From assembly GCA_000750105.3 (NCBI GenBank), contig JPHH03000037.1:248001-312000 (forward strand): DNA of 64,000 nt. Direction: 5' to 3'. Under the pieces are notes generated by a model. That model saw only the letters and a program-made list of their open reading frames with translations. It searched no databases and had not been told where the DNA came from. This stretch comes from Tolypocladium sp. Sup5 PDA-1. Its lineage: Eukaryota > Ascomycota > Sordariomycetes > Hypocreales > Ophiocordycipitaceae. The position numbers and the translations under genes were made by a program. Positions 45,301 through 55,969 of this stretch are shown here, one piece after another; the first letter of the stretch is position 1, and each line of letters starts with the position of its first letter.

Positions 45301-45546
45301 GACCAGCCGCAGAAGATTTACATCCAGGACAGGATGCGGCAGACGCTCGACGACATCGTAAAGGCCTACGTCAGGGAGGAGGGCAGCTTCTACCTGTGCG
45401 GCCCGACGTGGCCCGTCCCGGACGTGACCAAGGTTCTGCAGGAGGCCATCGCCGCCGAGGCAAAGGCCAGCGGCAAGAAGCTGGATCCCACGAAGGAGAT
45501 TGAGAAGCTCAAGGAGGAGGGGCGCTACGTCCTAGAGGTCTACTAA
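42331..45546 (+). CDS. MET10: Sulfite reductase [NADPH] flavoprotein (alpha) subunit
   Basis: A single-exon gene of 1071 aa starting at the ATG in CATCAGGATGCC. The N-terminal half is a pyruvate-ferredoxin-oxidoreductase-like region, as in yeast Met10. The C-terminal 400 residues are an NADPH-cytochrome P450 reductase-type module. Its FAD-binding part spans about 690-880 (GDSGLTYKIGEALGIHAEND, LKRREYSIASAQ), and its NADP-binding part starts near 915 (GLGTGLAPFRAFVQYR, LYLGSRHQREEYLYGEE, FYLCGPTWPVPDVTK, ending GRYVLEVY). It passes electrons from NADPH to the sulfite reductase beta subunit in sulfate assimilation, in the cytosol. The beta subunit is not in this window. Length and motifs are complete. 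Strong codon bias leaves long antisense frames open, which I treat as shadows. Confidence 0.95.
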   Translation: MPHQTQESSGGAAAGPKTKSCEFEVLSSSLPFGQSVPLASISGPTYVTAQLLVQQIAYKLSDKIYSYSPETFDLDIAAKQWAAKEDKNVHGYTPTVLPLQTRTGAGALALGYIFSPDFDVSKRHIPQTLLAPSGSLQQLRGTLDQLSLLYGLSSPFVAHVAAADYTASNGLVPNYDSALRLAEDLGLGLVASSSTYEAQHMSLFSTLLATLIPTLHIYDGIRVARETLRVVDALSESGVADLYSKLTAEAGKLNQRLDTAGKVVELLKLFNDELGTIYEPFEYHGHETPDVVLVAFGSVETQVAKQTLTKIASDGAKVGVINVRVYRPFIEEAFLKAIPASTRTIAVLGQVRDEVAVEDEATQSALYGDVLTAVTFSGMFEEEPEVLDIKYTPCQTLTPQGLVDTLHKIFGNEDEAKELPSLINAQQYTFWDVDDSAAVNSPAVLGSVLSKESTTNVYVHTTHDNLTQGGVVRTDVRASKKALEAPYDVNKADVVVIGDERLLKVVDVAKSVSDGGKIILKLANFKQEDIEKRLPAAFRMAVQEKAVDLFVLDISYSPAFEKDAQSTKLLLELSFLKVSQPELSPEDISKLVLVEGHAPTLEECVDAIGQCLSKLEVPATWAEVGADYIETELPTSVQANSFVSFQKEEPEEALELSDWQAAAKALVFKEAYETRTGLRPDLPVNTATIRVKENRRLTPSDYDRHIFHIEFDLGDSGLTYKIGEALGIHAENDEEEVNAFIKSYGLNPAELVQVPAREDPGALEVRTVHQALLQNVDILGKPPKRFYESLAEFATDETEKKKLEALGSSAGAEDFKKRTEVDTATYVDILEEFQSARPSFHDLIKIVSPLKRREYSIASAQAVTPNSVALMIVVVDWVDSKGRTRYGHATRYLSRLQPGAAVTASVKPSVMKLPAKDTAPLIMAGLGTGLAPFRAFVQYRAMQKAQGKEIGAILLYLGSRHQREEYLYGEEWEAYLAAGVVTLIGSAFSRDQPQKIYIQDRMRQTLDDIVKAYVREEGSFYLCGPTWPVPDVTKVLQEAIAAEAKASGKKLDPTKEIEKLKEEGRYVLEVY

Positions 45547-46108
45547 GATGCTGTTGTTTAGGCCATGATTTCGAGGCCGTTTTGTGCATGTTTCTTGCTG
45601 TCCTATACGAACTCGTTGACGATAGACTGCCTGTTGAAGCGTTTGGCTGATGGAATACATACGACTTACACAACTTGCACTTCTCCCCTGAGAATCACCT
45701 GTCCTTGCATCGTCGTGACACAACCATACGAGATATAGTAAACCTACCTCAGCCGCACGTCTCGCCAGCCCTCACCGGGGTTGCCCCCACGAACGCCAGT
45801 CCGGGTAAGCATCAACTGCGCCAGCATTTCAATATCAAGCTTTGCTACTACGTTCATCCACCGCGAGAGACTCACAACTCGGCGCCGCCACCAGCGCCTG
45901 CAATGAAACTCTAGCCGCGCCCTGGACAGGGCCCAGGCCTCGCGAAACCTCGCATATCCATGCTTGATACGTACAACGAGCGGCCACTGAAGGGGGCGTC
46001 GAAGCGGTGAGCGGCGCGACGACGCAAGCGGGCAGTGATGTGCGGCGTGCGCAATCTCGCAGCTGCAGGTGGGGGCCGCAAGGCTTTCCCAATCCATGAG
46101 TGATTCAG

Positions 46109-46188
46109 TACGGACTACGCACTGCTTGCTTTTTCCGCCTTGTCATATGCATTGTTTCTACGGACTACGACGTACGGACTACGGACTA
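46109..46188 (+). repeat. Cluster of four TACGGACTA words
   Basis: Copies start at 46109, 46159, 46173 and 46180, the last two overlapping by two bases. This is the densest cluster of the dispersed TACGGA[G/C]TA motif in the window. Confidence 0.85.
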
Positions 46189-47358
46189 CTCGTACCGTAT
46201 CCCTTCTCAGGTCCCGCGTCTGTCGAGTCGAGTCGGTCCCGGCCTTTGGTTGTGGGAAGAAGCAAAACCACCGGGCGGCCAGCTCCTGATGGGCCAAAAA
46301 AAAAAAGGGGGAAACATGAGAAAAACAAGGGCCTCTTGGTGGCTTGATTAATACTGAGCTGGCATTTGCTGCTGGGAAAGGAATCGGCAGGGTGCAGGTG
46401 CGGACGGGTGGACGGACGGGTGGACGGACGGTTAGACGGTTACGGGCGGTGCGTGCTCCTGACGGCGAAGACAGAGTCAACGCTGATGCGGGAGGAGATG
46501 GCCTTGCTCGTCATACAGCAAAGTGCCTACGAAGGCATGTCTCCGCGTCTGCTAGCTATAACGGGCTCACCATGCAGGGCAACCGACGGAGACGATTCAC
46601 GGCCGCGGGACCCTCCAACGCTCTCGGGCATCGGCAGCGGAAGGGCGGGAGGGAACGGGCGCCGGGACGCGAGCCGGCCCGCGGAACGACGACAATCCGG
46701 GGACGATGAGGGACGATGAGGGACAACTAGTACGAGCCCGTACAAGTGCATTTCGATATTGCACGTACCCTGTACAGTACATGCAACCTGGGGCAGTGGA
46801 CCAGAAAACGCGTCGTCGTGGTTGAGAGAGTAGCAAGAGACGAGGAGGCCTCGACCGATCGCCCTCCCGTCTTCACCTCCTCTCGCGGCCCACGATGGCC
46901 AGATAGCCCAAGACGTTCTGGACTTGCACATCGACAGGGGACGGAGAGCACCGCCAAACCAGGTACGTACTTTGCCGTGCGTCACTAGCACTACTCGTAC
47001 GGAGTATATCCCGAACAAGGAACAGGAGCAACGAGGCGCGTAGCCTTGTCGGCCCTCGGCGCGTTGCCTTCATCGCAGGCCTCGAGACGCACGTCCAGGT
47101 CGCACAGGGCATGCACGAAGTACTACTGTACAAGTACTCGTGCGCATGCAGCAGCCAAAGGACGGAGTCACACAACCCGCCGCTGCTTCTCCATCCTTCC
47201 TTGACCGCCAGAACGAAGCGACGCCTCATCGCAGCCCCGGGGGCTTGCGCTTGCAGCTCGCTCGCATCTGCTCGCCGGCCGGTTTCCGTCCCGGCATCCG
47301 TATGCAAACCATCGACAGAGTCGTACAGCGTCCCGGCGAAACCGACCCGTGGGGACGT

Positions 47359-47380
47359 TGCTGCTGCTGCTGCTGCTGCT
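47359..47380 (+). repeat. (TGC)7 trinucleotide repeat
   Basis: About seven perfect TGC units in intergenic sequence. Confidence 0.9.
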
Positions 47381-48133
47381 TCGTTGACCGCCAAACCTCC
47401 AAATCTCACCTTGGCAGCTTGGATCTGGAGATCCAGGACGATGTAACCAGGTGTCCAGATTGGGCGTCCCATTGGCCGCCTCACCGACTCTGTGCAGCAC
47501 ACAATAGTACATGTACGAGTATATACCCGTCGACTGCCCAGGCTCTGGCTGCCATCACTTTTCACAATTGACCAGTCTTGTTGCCGCGCGGGCAGCCTCA
47601 AGAATGCGCAAGGAGCCCCGAAGAGATGAAACAACATATCGTCATGCATTGGGAAACATTGCTCGATTAACGAAAACCGTTTCGACATATGCACGCAGCT
47701 CCGGCATCCCTGCCTTTGGAAGCTCGCGTCCGGTCCACCGCTCATCCAATCTCCCATCGCCTGTCTCAGTTCCCCATGTTCCAAGACTCTATTCGTATTG
47801 CACCGCCCATCCAAGGCTCTTGCTCGTAAACTCCATAAAAATTTCCAACAAACGTGAAATGAGGAATTCTGAAGGATTACCCACCGAAATAACATCAAAT
47901 CAAGAAGACGCGGTAAAACTCCGTGGTGTAAATGCCGTAACAGGAAGCAAAAGAGGAAGCCGGCGCAGAACTCCTGTACCTGTTTGCACAGTCCCAATCC
48001 CTTCTTCCCAAGTCTTTTTTTCTTCTCTTGTCTCGTCCCTTTCCTTCTTGGTCGTCAATCGTCGCAGCTCCGTATCTGTTGGCGCCTTCGGTTTGGGGGG
48101 GGGGTGATGCCATCGAACCAGAGAAAATTTCGG

Positions 48134-49648
48134 TCACGAGATCCAGTCCTGCAGGTCTCCGACCACCTGGTACGTCGGATTGGCAGAATGACCATCACCG
48201 CCTTTCTTGTCCCATGCCCAACGATCAACGTAGTCTGCATCTAGGCTGCCCTGCATCATGTCGGCAACGTAGTCACCAATCACGGGCAGGAACTTCCAGC
48301 CGTGGAACGAGCCACCCGTGGCCACGTAGAGGCCTTGGCAGTGCGGGTGCGGCGTGATGAGGAAATCGTGTGTCGGAGTCGATGCGTCCCTATGAGGTTG
48401 CGCCCAAAATGTCAGCAAGCGAACCCCCTCGATTGGCTGTTGGTGCTCGTTGGGCAGGGATTGAGCAGATGCGTTGGGGAACTTGGGGCTCTCGGTGAGA
48501 GCTCCCCCTGGGGCTGGCGACTCACCAGCACATCCGATAGGCGTCGATGGGAATGTCCTCCACCTCCTTGCCGTAGAGCCCGTCGATAGTCTTGCGTGCC
48601 CGCTGCTGGAAGAAGTTGATGAACTTGGGGCCCGTCCACACGTTGAAGACGTTCTCATCCGGGGCTACGGACATGCGCTCACCGGTCGCCGGGCATGTGA
48701 CGTAGTTGGTGAAGCACATGTCGCAGTTGAACTTGATGGTGCCGTCCTTGAGTATCGACATGCCCTCGCCTACAGTTGCCATGACCGGTCAGTAAGCTTA
48801 TCCCCCACCGCTACTCTCGGGGCGAGGGGCAGCATGGCCAGCATGCTGCGACCCGACGCAAACGTACCTTTGACCTGCGGCAGGCAGTTCTTCAGCACCG
48901 GGATTGGCGCGAACTTTTCCTTCTGCTCCCCAAAGAGCTTCGCGTAGAAGCTGATGGCGCCCGTCGCGACGACGCGGTCGCCGACATGCAGTTGCTTGTT
49001 CTCGGGAGCGCTCTGGGCCACGAGGGCCGCGGTGCGCGCGCCCGTCGCCAGTAGGATCTTGTCCGCCCGCAGCACCTCTCCCGTCTCCAGCGTGATGCCC
49101 GTACATTGCCCGCCGGCGCCGAAGTTGAGCTTCTTCATGACGCCCACGACGTACTCGACACCCTGGTCCACGGCGGCCTGCACCACGGCCCCGAGCGCCT
49201 TGTCCGCCTCCGCATACCCCACTGTGGGGTTGTAGAGGATCTTGTCGAGGCCGTCAAAGTTGGCCGTGGCAAAGGCTCCGTTCCAGCGCCTTCGTGCCTC
49301 GTCGACGGGCAGGTATTCGGAGTCGTTGGGGATGCCCATGGCCTTGTAGGCGGCCATGCTCTCGTCGCCGAAGTTGGATGCGTCGGCCCGCAGCATGCCG
49401 ACCTCGTGGTAGAAGGTGCTGTACAGCTCGTCGTTGCGCCATTTGGGCATGGCCCTGATCAGCATGCGCATATACAGCTTATCGGGGTAGTCGTCGCGCA
49501 CGATCTTGTTGACATCATGCGAGGCGGCCCTGGGGTTGGGGTAGGCGGCGGTGTCGATGAGCGTGACCTTGGCGTCGCCGCGTTTGGCAAGGGTCAGGGC
49601 GGTAGCGGCCCCAAAGTTGCCGGCGCCGATGATGAGGTAGGAAGTCAT
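48134..49648 (-). CDS. FAD-dependent amine/amino-acid oxidase (sarcosine, saccharopine or fructosyl-amino-acid oxidase family)
   Basis: Exons 49648-48868, 48769-48526 and 48389-48134 give 426 aa, the usual length for this family. The ATG at 49648 opens MTSYLIIGAGNFGAATALTLAKRG with the Rossmann GxGxxG for FAD. SHDVNKIVRDDYPDKLY and the WxxxxFATAN-type segment follow the DAO fold of monomeric sarcosine oxidase, saccharopine oxidase and amadoriases. Near the C-terminus YRMCWDASTPTHDFLI places Cys341 where these enzymes bind FAD covalently, and GGSFHGWKFLPVIGDYVADM is the second flavin motif. They oxidise secondary amines, releasing hydrogen peroxide. I cannot decide between sarcosine, L-saccharopine and fructosyl amino acids. 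No clear peroxisomal SKL-type ending is present (it ends DLQDWIS). The second intron directly follows the Cys-Trp codons. Confidence 0.9.
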
Positions 49649-50392
49649 GGCGATGGGATATCGCAATGGCCTCTGTGGCTGTTGCTGTTGCGGTTGTTGT
49701 CGTTGGCGGTGGCGGTGGAGGTGGAGGTGGTGGCGACGGCTGTTGGGGATGGAGGCGCGCGGTGTAAGTGACGTTGAGGTGGTGACGATGGATACTTGCC
49801 GAGGCAGGTGCGGTTGAGCGTTCACTTATGGCAACAGCGTCAATGGCAACGGCGTCGGCGGCAGTGAATCAGACAAGACATGCATTCCACTGCTTCGGCG
49901 TGCCTTGTGAAAAGAAAATATCGCAGTCCCGAGTCCAAGGGAGGATAGAGTTGGGCGCCGTTGGGGCTTTATACTTGAGACTCTAGTGTCTGGTCTGTCC
50001 GCCAGCCAGCCCCGGAAGGGGCGCCGGGGAGACCAGCCCAGACATCGCGCATCAGAGCAAGGCCAGGCCGGCTTGAAAGGCATGTCCCACGGAGATGGGC
50101 AACAAGAAGGAGAAAGATTACGAGCACGCTTCCAGTGCCTGGGGGTCGGCCCCATGAGGCAAGCTGCCGTGGCGCGACAACGACCCGGGCAGCCGGGAAC
50201 GACGCCAGCAGCACCAGCATCGTGGCCGCACCGGGGCGTGGACGCCGCACAGGGAACATGGGAGGAGATTGACGTGTCAGGCCAAGGAGATGTCTCATCC
50301 CGAGAAAGGGGATCCTCCTCTCGCGTCTCTTCCCACCCCTGCGACGTGGTGGGGATCTCGGGGAAGACAATGAGCGCGCGAGAGAGCGCCAG

Positions 50393-50438
50393 AAGGCACC
50401 AAAGGCACCAAAAGGCACCAAAAGGCACCAAAAGGCAC
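50393..50438 (+). repeat. Short tandem repeat, five units of (A2-4)GGCACC
   Basis: Five adjacent 8-10 bp units of the form AAAAGGCACC, the last cut to GGCAC. It lies about 750 bp upstream of the oxidase start. The 10-bp spacing matches one DNA helical turn. Confidence 0.9.
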
Positions 50439-51214
50439 ACGCAGGGAACAAGAGATGGAGTGGAGCTGCAGCAGAGATGGGAGGAGACACTACGGACTAG
50501 GGCCACAGAGATCGATAATGGAAGAGTCTATGTGCGTGTGCTGAGTTTCACAAGAGCGGCTACAATTAAGCTGCCTTGGCCCTGGTATGGCCCTGGCGAG
50601 GTGGTACCCAGCTAAAAGTCTCGTCGTTGGCTGCCCGTGTGTAAGTGGTCTGGTCTGGTAGTGCCAGCGCCCCGAGCGACAACCGACGCGCTGGCGGTTA
50701 CTCCATAGACGAGACAACAAGACTGATGAGAAAACAAGACGAGACCACAGTGGCACAGTTGGGGGAGGGGAGGGGGAGGCAAGGCGAGAGGCTAACGGTG
50801 ACAAACGGGCAGACAGACAGGGTCTCGTATCGCCATCACTTTAATAGGGTTTGTAGGTACGGGGACAGGGCCATCTAGAGTTCAGACAAGGGCAGCGACC
50901 CAATTCATCGACGGAACTGCGCAGAAAAGACGGGTTTTTGAGCAAGTCCGCCATCAACCAGACAAGGCAAGACTCAAGCCGGCCCGAGGCTGCAGCCGCC
51001 AGATGTGCGTTGCCGAGACAAACAAGCGTTGTTGTGTAACCAGCGGGCGCGCCCCGTGTCGCGATCTGATTGTATGGCTGTCTCGCTACCGGTACCTTGC
51101 ACAGCAACGGCCGAGGGAGAAGCCCTCAGCTGGCCTCGTACGAGTGAGAGTGAGTACGGACTATTCGTACTTTTGGTACGGAGTACGGACTAACGCATCG
51201 GTGAAGCCGTCCAG

Positions 51215-51229
51215 CCCCCCCCCCCCCCC
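51215..51229 (+). repeat. C15 homopolymer tract
   Basis: Fifteen consecutive C residues in intergenic DNA. The length may be affected by sequencing error. Confidence 0.85.
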
Positions 51230-52896
51230 GGCCCCCATGACCCTGCCCCTCGATTACGCCTCGTCGTCAACGGCCTTCATTTCCCTGCCGATTCATGTCA
51301 CGCTTGCTGGCGGACCTGTGACAGTCGCACGCCATCACACAGCAACGTGCGCCGCTCAACTGCCGCGTGCCTCTTCGGCGCCCAGGAGCCCCGGTCTCGT
51401 CTGGCGTCAAACGTACGATGGTTACCGCCGCCGTCGTAGCCAACAGCCAAACGAACGAACAGACACTTTTCGACCGGGACGAGACACGGCACGAGAGGAG
51501 AGAGGAGAGGAGAGGGAAGAGAGACGACGAGGAAACGAGATGAGAAGTGAAGCGTCACCTGACCGCCGAAACACGCCGGGAGGGGGATCTTTGTCTTGTC
51601 AGAGAGAACAACATGCCAGACCAAAGAAACATCGAAAATACGAGCACATACGTAAAACGGCAGCGGCGAATTGGAGGCCAGTCCCTGACATGCAAGCCTG
51701 GGGACGACGCATGATTAGCGCTGGGGATTGCCAGCGATCGGCGGCTGGTTGCCCGAAGTGTCGCGGAGCTGGCTCCGTGGATGGCTGCTGGATGAGAGAG
51801 CCTGAGACGGCCGAACCTAGAGGAGGACTCGAGGACGCACACACAATGGCCACCCCTGTCCTTTCGTCTTTCTTCTACGGACTACTCGTACTTCCGCTGC
51901 TTCTTCTCCTACTTCTTCTCCTGCTTCTTCTGCTTCTTCTTATCACGCCACCTGCTATGCCCAATTAATCTGTCACTGCGTGGTTCTGGCCCTGGCCGCT
52001 CCCAGGGCCTCGGCCGTTGCGAATGACGCAGCGACGCACCTCCTGGCCATGCATCCGTACCTAGGTACGAATACTTCGCAGTATTTAGTTTCCTCGCCGA
52101 TCCCTGTCCTTCTCTCATCTCTCCCCTCTTGTCTCCTCCTCGCCCCGTCCATCTGCTTTAGGGCCGCACCCGGACGAGACCACGTGCACACAGTTTCCAG
52201 CAGGAAGACGCTCTCGCAGACTTTTCTCTCACATCCGGCTCTTGTTCCGCGCCGCGTGTGGTCGTTGTTGTACAAGCAATGTAGTCGCCATGTACTCGTC
52301 AGGTAGCACAGAAGTACGTTGCTGGTACGCACGGGAGGCGCGGTCTTCGGTGGTGCTTCCTGGCGCGCTCTGTGTGGGGGCTTCACAGATGGACTCAGAT
52401 CCGATCGTACACCAGCTCCGTTCATTGTTTGCGCCTTGTCTCTCGGCCAAGACGGCGCGTTCCAATACGCCGGCCACCCAATCAGATCTGGGGAAGCCTG
52501 GAATCCAATCCAGCCCAAACTTCGCCGCCTTGAACCCTTGACGCCCTGACGAAGCTCCACGGCGGTCCTCTGGGGCCCCGGGGGTCGTTAGAGCGGCGGC
52601 GTCGGTGCCAAGAGACGATTATGCTAGTCGCCGTCGGCCTCCACCGCGTATTGCCTGCTGCCGAGCCGGCGAAGAAAGCGGCCGACTTCGTACAAGTACG
52701 AGTACTATGTACTTTGAACAAGGCAGGTGGGTGCTTGTTGTCTCCTTGGCCTCGTGAGCTTTGACCATTAAGTTGTTTTCTCTTCCCTTCCCTTCCGTTG
52801 CGTCGCGCAGGCATCGTGGTGTCGTTTCCTTTGCGCTCCGCCCAGTGTGCCCAAGTTGCAAGGATGATGACATACTGACATTGACAACAATAGACC

Positions 52897-52919
52897 AGCA
52901 AGCAAGCAAGCAAGCAAGC
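52897..52919 (+). repeat. (AGCA)n tetranucleotide repeat
   Basis: Nearly six copies of AGCA. The same unit recurs at 57061-57091. Confidence 0.9.
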
Positions 52920-54829
52920 CGTGCCGCAAACGCACAGCCCACCTCATCTTGCAGGCGCATTCAGCCAGCAACGTGTATGTGCTCCCACACCGTCTCTTCC
53001 CTATGGTGATGCTGCCCGCCACACTGCGCCTCTGCGAGTCATCACCAGCACCTAGTCGGCCTGAAGAGGGACAGGGACAAGGCCCGCCGAACTGGTGGGC
53101 AACCTAGGCCACTCGTTGCAGTAGCTGACGGTGCTGGATGGATCATGGATGAACCGAACGGCTGGATACTCCACTGACTTAGCTGGACCCACGTACCCGG
53201 TTCTCCGTCCCGTGGCGCCCACTCGCTCCCACGTTCCATGGCGCCGTTTCCAACCCCACCGCCATTACTATGGAGTAGACAGGGGTCCTTGGTTCTTCCT
53301 GGACTTCACCCAACCGGTTGAGCTGTCTCACCGCGGACAAGCAAGGTGGAACCTGGAAGACTGGCCTGGCTGAGCCGGGGCTTCTGGAAACGGGAGTTGC
53401 GAAGTCAAGCGCAACGTTGAAACGCAACGATAGACGTTGGGCCAGCCTCTCGAGTCTCAAACCCCCCAAAAAGGGCTCGAGCACCTGCTGCTTGTTGTCT
53501 CTGTGCACGAGCACGCATTCGGTGTAGCCGCTGTGAGCACCCGCCCGGCACATCATCCATATGCCGCCCGCCTATCTGTACGGACTACAGTTGAACTCTT
53601 TTTGAGTTGGATAGCGCTAGGTTGGTTGGTTTGGTGTTTTCCCCCACCCATTTCCCGCCCAGGCACTGTTGTTTCGGGTCATGCGCGGTGACCCGAGGAT
53701 CCGGGAAGCCTGGAGAGAAGTCGGTAAGACTTGCGGGAGGACCCCAACGCTTGTGTGGTGTGGGCAATGGCTGGCATGTCTGGTCCCCATTTGCTGGATA
53801 CAGGAAGCAACGGGGCCGTTGACTTGCTGGGGCCCTGGGGGTCCCTTTGCGACATCGAGCTATGACGTGGGGGTGACGAGGGGCTGGGCGGCTGCTGAGC
53901 CTGCTGCTCATGCATCGGTCAGATCCTGCATTGACCGGTCAGGAAACCCGCCAGTCCCATCTCACGATCCTGGGCGCCTGACTTGTGCTAGGCCCCCACC
54001 GCCAGCGGAAAGGAATCACCAGGCTGGGGCATTCGTGGCACCGCTCGCTCAGTGCGATAGCCTACGCTTGTTTAGTTGTCCTCATGGAAAGGCAGTAGCT
54101 CATGTGCCAGAGATGGGATGTGGTGCCATTTGATATACGTACGTATGTGTGTGTGGTGTTTGTGTGGTGTGTGTGGGCATCAATAACAAGGAAAGCCAGC
54201 CATCTCACACCCAACGGTAATACGTAGTGTAGGAGTACTCCGTATCCGTACCTACGCAGGAGCTTGTTTGCCGCCGCCTCGTCATTTTTCGGCCGTTCCC
54301 GTCCCCGTGTGCCTCCTATCCGCTTCCGAAACCTCCAATTGCACCCTGCCCGTCAAGTACTATAAACTCCTTCCGTCGCCAATGCGCATTCCCATCCTCT
54401 CCTCGGCGAGGTCATGACTCGGCCAAGTAACCCGTTTCGTCGCCTTCCGCGGCCCAACCACACACAGGACCGGCCAGGAAGCCAAAAGAGCGTTCCCTTC
54501 CGCCCACTCCAAAGAGGCTGGAGGCGTGGGCACGTACACGAAAGCTGTACGGCAAGAAGGTCGGCGCCTATCACGGCGCCGAGGCTTCGAGCGGGTGCCG
54601 TCATAGGCCCTGTATTTCACACCGACTCCATGTCTGCAGCAAGGTTCCTTCGATCACCACCCAGCCGGCCGGTCAGGGCTGGACAGCCAATTATGGTCAA
54701 CATGTGCCCCCCTCTCCCAGGAAGCCCCCCTGGTTCTATAGCATCCCTCCCTTCTCGAAGAAGATGATAGCCCAGGAATATGCCTGTCCCGGGGGAGGCC
54801 CTTATATTTGCCCGTCAAACCACGTTCTT

Positions 54830-55969
54830 TCACGTCACGACGTAGTGTTTGACCGTCGCCTTGTGCCTCTCTAGCCCATCCCGACGCGCGAACCTGCGCT
54901 TCTTAGGCGGGTTGGGGCATCCGGGTATGTCACACCGCCATGGTTTGCGATGTTTGTTGCAATGCTGTCTGTGCTGCTCGGTTAGCAAGCGAAGGCAAAC
55001 TGCGTGGCTCGGCATCCGGCGCCAGAGACAAGGACGCCAGGCAGCGCCGCAGGAGATGCTCATGCTCAGATGGGTCGGCAGTGACTACATACGCGAATGA
55101 TGAGTTGCGGTCGAAGACGACGAGGTTGCCCTCCTTATCGACCCCTCCCTTCTTGCACTGGTAAGTTTTTGGGCAGGAATAGTTGCCCTTGCCCCGCTGC
55201 CTCAATGCCTCCATGTCAATTTCAGGGAACAGCTCGTCGTCAGAGTCGTCTGACTCGTCCGACCTCTGGCCAATGTCGAGCTGGAGCTGGGCATGGCCGT
55301 CGGGCAACAGCTTGCGGACCTTGAGCGCGCGGGAGTCGCCATCGCTCGACACCGACATGGACTTGTTTGACACTGACGACAACTTGCCGTCACAAAAGGG
55401 CGAGATGGAAGTTGTGTGCATGCCTGGCGGTGAGCTCATCAAGGGAGCCTGCGGCCGCCACGCCGATTGCACTTTGCGAGAGAACTCGAGACTCAAGTCC
55501 CTGATTTTACTGCCGTTGAAAGCGAAAGGTTAGCGCGTGGCAATCAAGCTGATAGGACAGTGACAAGTGCGCATGTGAGTGGCACGGACGGAGGAGTGAC
55601 GTGGTTGCAGGTTAAGGTTCATACGTACTGGAGGCGGTCAATGTCCACGTCTATCCGGGCAACCTCGGACAGGTCCGACATGCCGCTGTCGGTGCGGGAG
55701 CGCTCGTGGGCTTTGAGCATAGCCTGCTCTAGGTGAGGCCCCTTGAGGAGGTTCTCGGTCAGGTAGGCCCACATCATAGCGGTGCGGGAGAAGTAGTCGC
55801 CCATGTCATTGAGCAAGTCGCCCGAGCTGGGCGCCGAGGGTGGCGGCGAGTTCATGTCCAGGTCTTCCATGGCACGCTCAATATTCTCGCGGACGAGCTT
55901 GTCGAGGAAGGCCGACGACAGCGCGTCGGCCCCCGCCTCAAAGATATGCGCTGCAGAAGGCATCGACAT
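54830..55969 (-). CDS. Small C2H2 zinc-finger protein, putative regulator
   Basis: Exons 55969-55629, 55509-55093 and 54968-54830 give 298 aa. ATG 55969 is the first in frame (MSMPSAAHIFEAGAD); a second ATG two codons on is possible. The N-terminal half is helical and acidic (FLDKLVRENIERAMEDLDM); the middle is Ser-rich with an acidic DESDDSDDELFPEIDME patch. The end carries a variant finger pair: YSCPKTYQCKKGG...FDRNSSFAQHCNKH, then WRCDIPGCPNPPKKRRFARRDGLERHKATVKH. This CP...C...F.RNS.F..H..KH.KPW.C...GC pattern is common in filamentous-fungal C2H2 factors. Intron 2 (55092-54969, 124 bp) splits the first finger between its Cys and His pairs, and the joined frame restores it. DNA binding is inferred. 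I know no target genes. Confidence 0.78.

Larger units (their letters stand above)
45547..48133. other. 2.6 kb intergenic between convergent MET10 and oxidase genes
   Basis: No supported gene. It carries four TACGGACTA copies within 46109-46188, a TACGGAGTA at 46998, GACG-type short repeats near 46402-46430 and a (TGC)n run at 47359-47380. A minus-strand frame at 46873-47997 is open for 374 codons without an ATG at its start or any motif. Confidence 0.5.
49649..54829. other. 5.2 kb intergenic region rich in simple repeats
   Basis: Between two minus-strand genes. No frame looks like a real protein; a 321-codon plus frame at 51003-51968 is only low-complexity translation. It holds tandem and homopolymer repeats (listed separately), (CTT)-rich sequence near 51885-51945, GTG-type repeats at 54146-54175, and TACGGA[G/C]TA words at 50491, 51155, 51177, 51184, 51876, 53579 and 54236 (minus). 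Confidence 0.5.

Noticed and set aside
43145..45503. Alternative plus-strand frames of 86-114 codons within MET10
   Set aside because: They are out-of-frame shadows of one uninterrupted 1071-residue protein.
49649..49825. N-terminal extension of the oxidase by about 59 residues
   Set aside because: The extension has no ATG at its beginning and encodes His/Arg/Gln repeats; the Rossmann motif begins four residues after the ATG at 49648.
51003..51968. 321-codon plus-strand open frame ending in a poly-Leu run
   Set aside because: Most of the product derives from a C15 tract, GAGAG-type and CTT repeats. It has no recognisable domain and no splice-supported extension.
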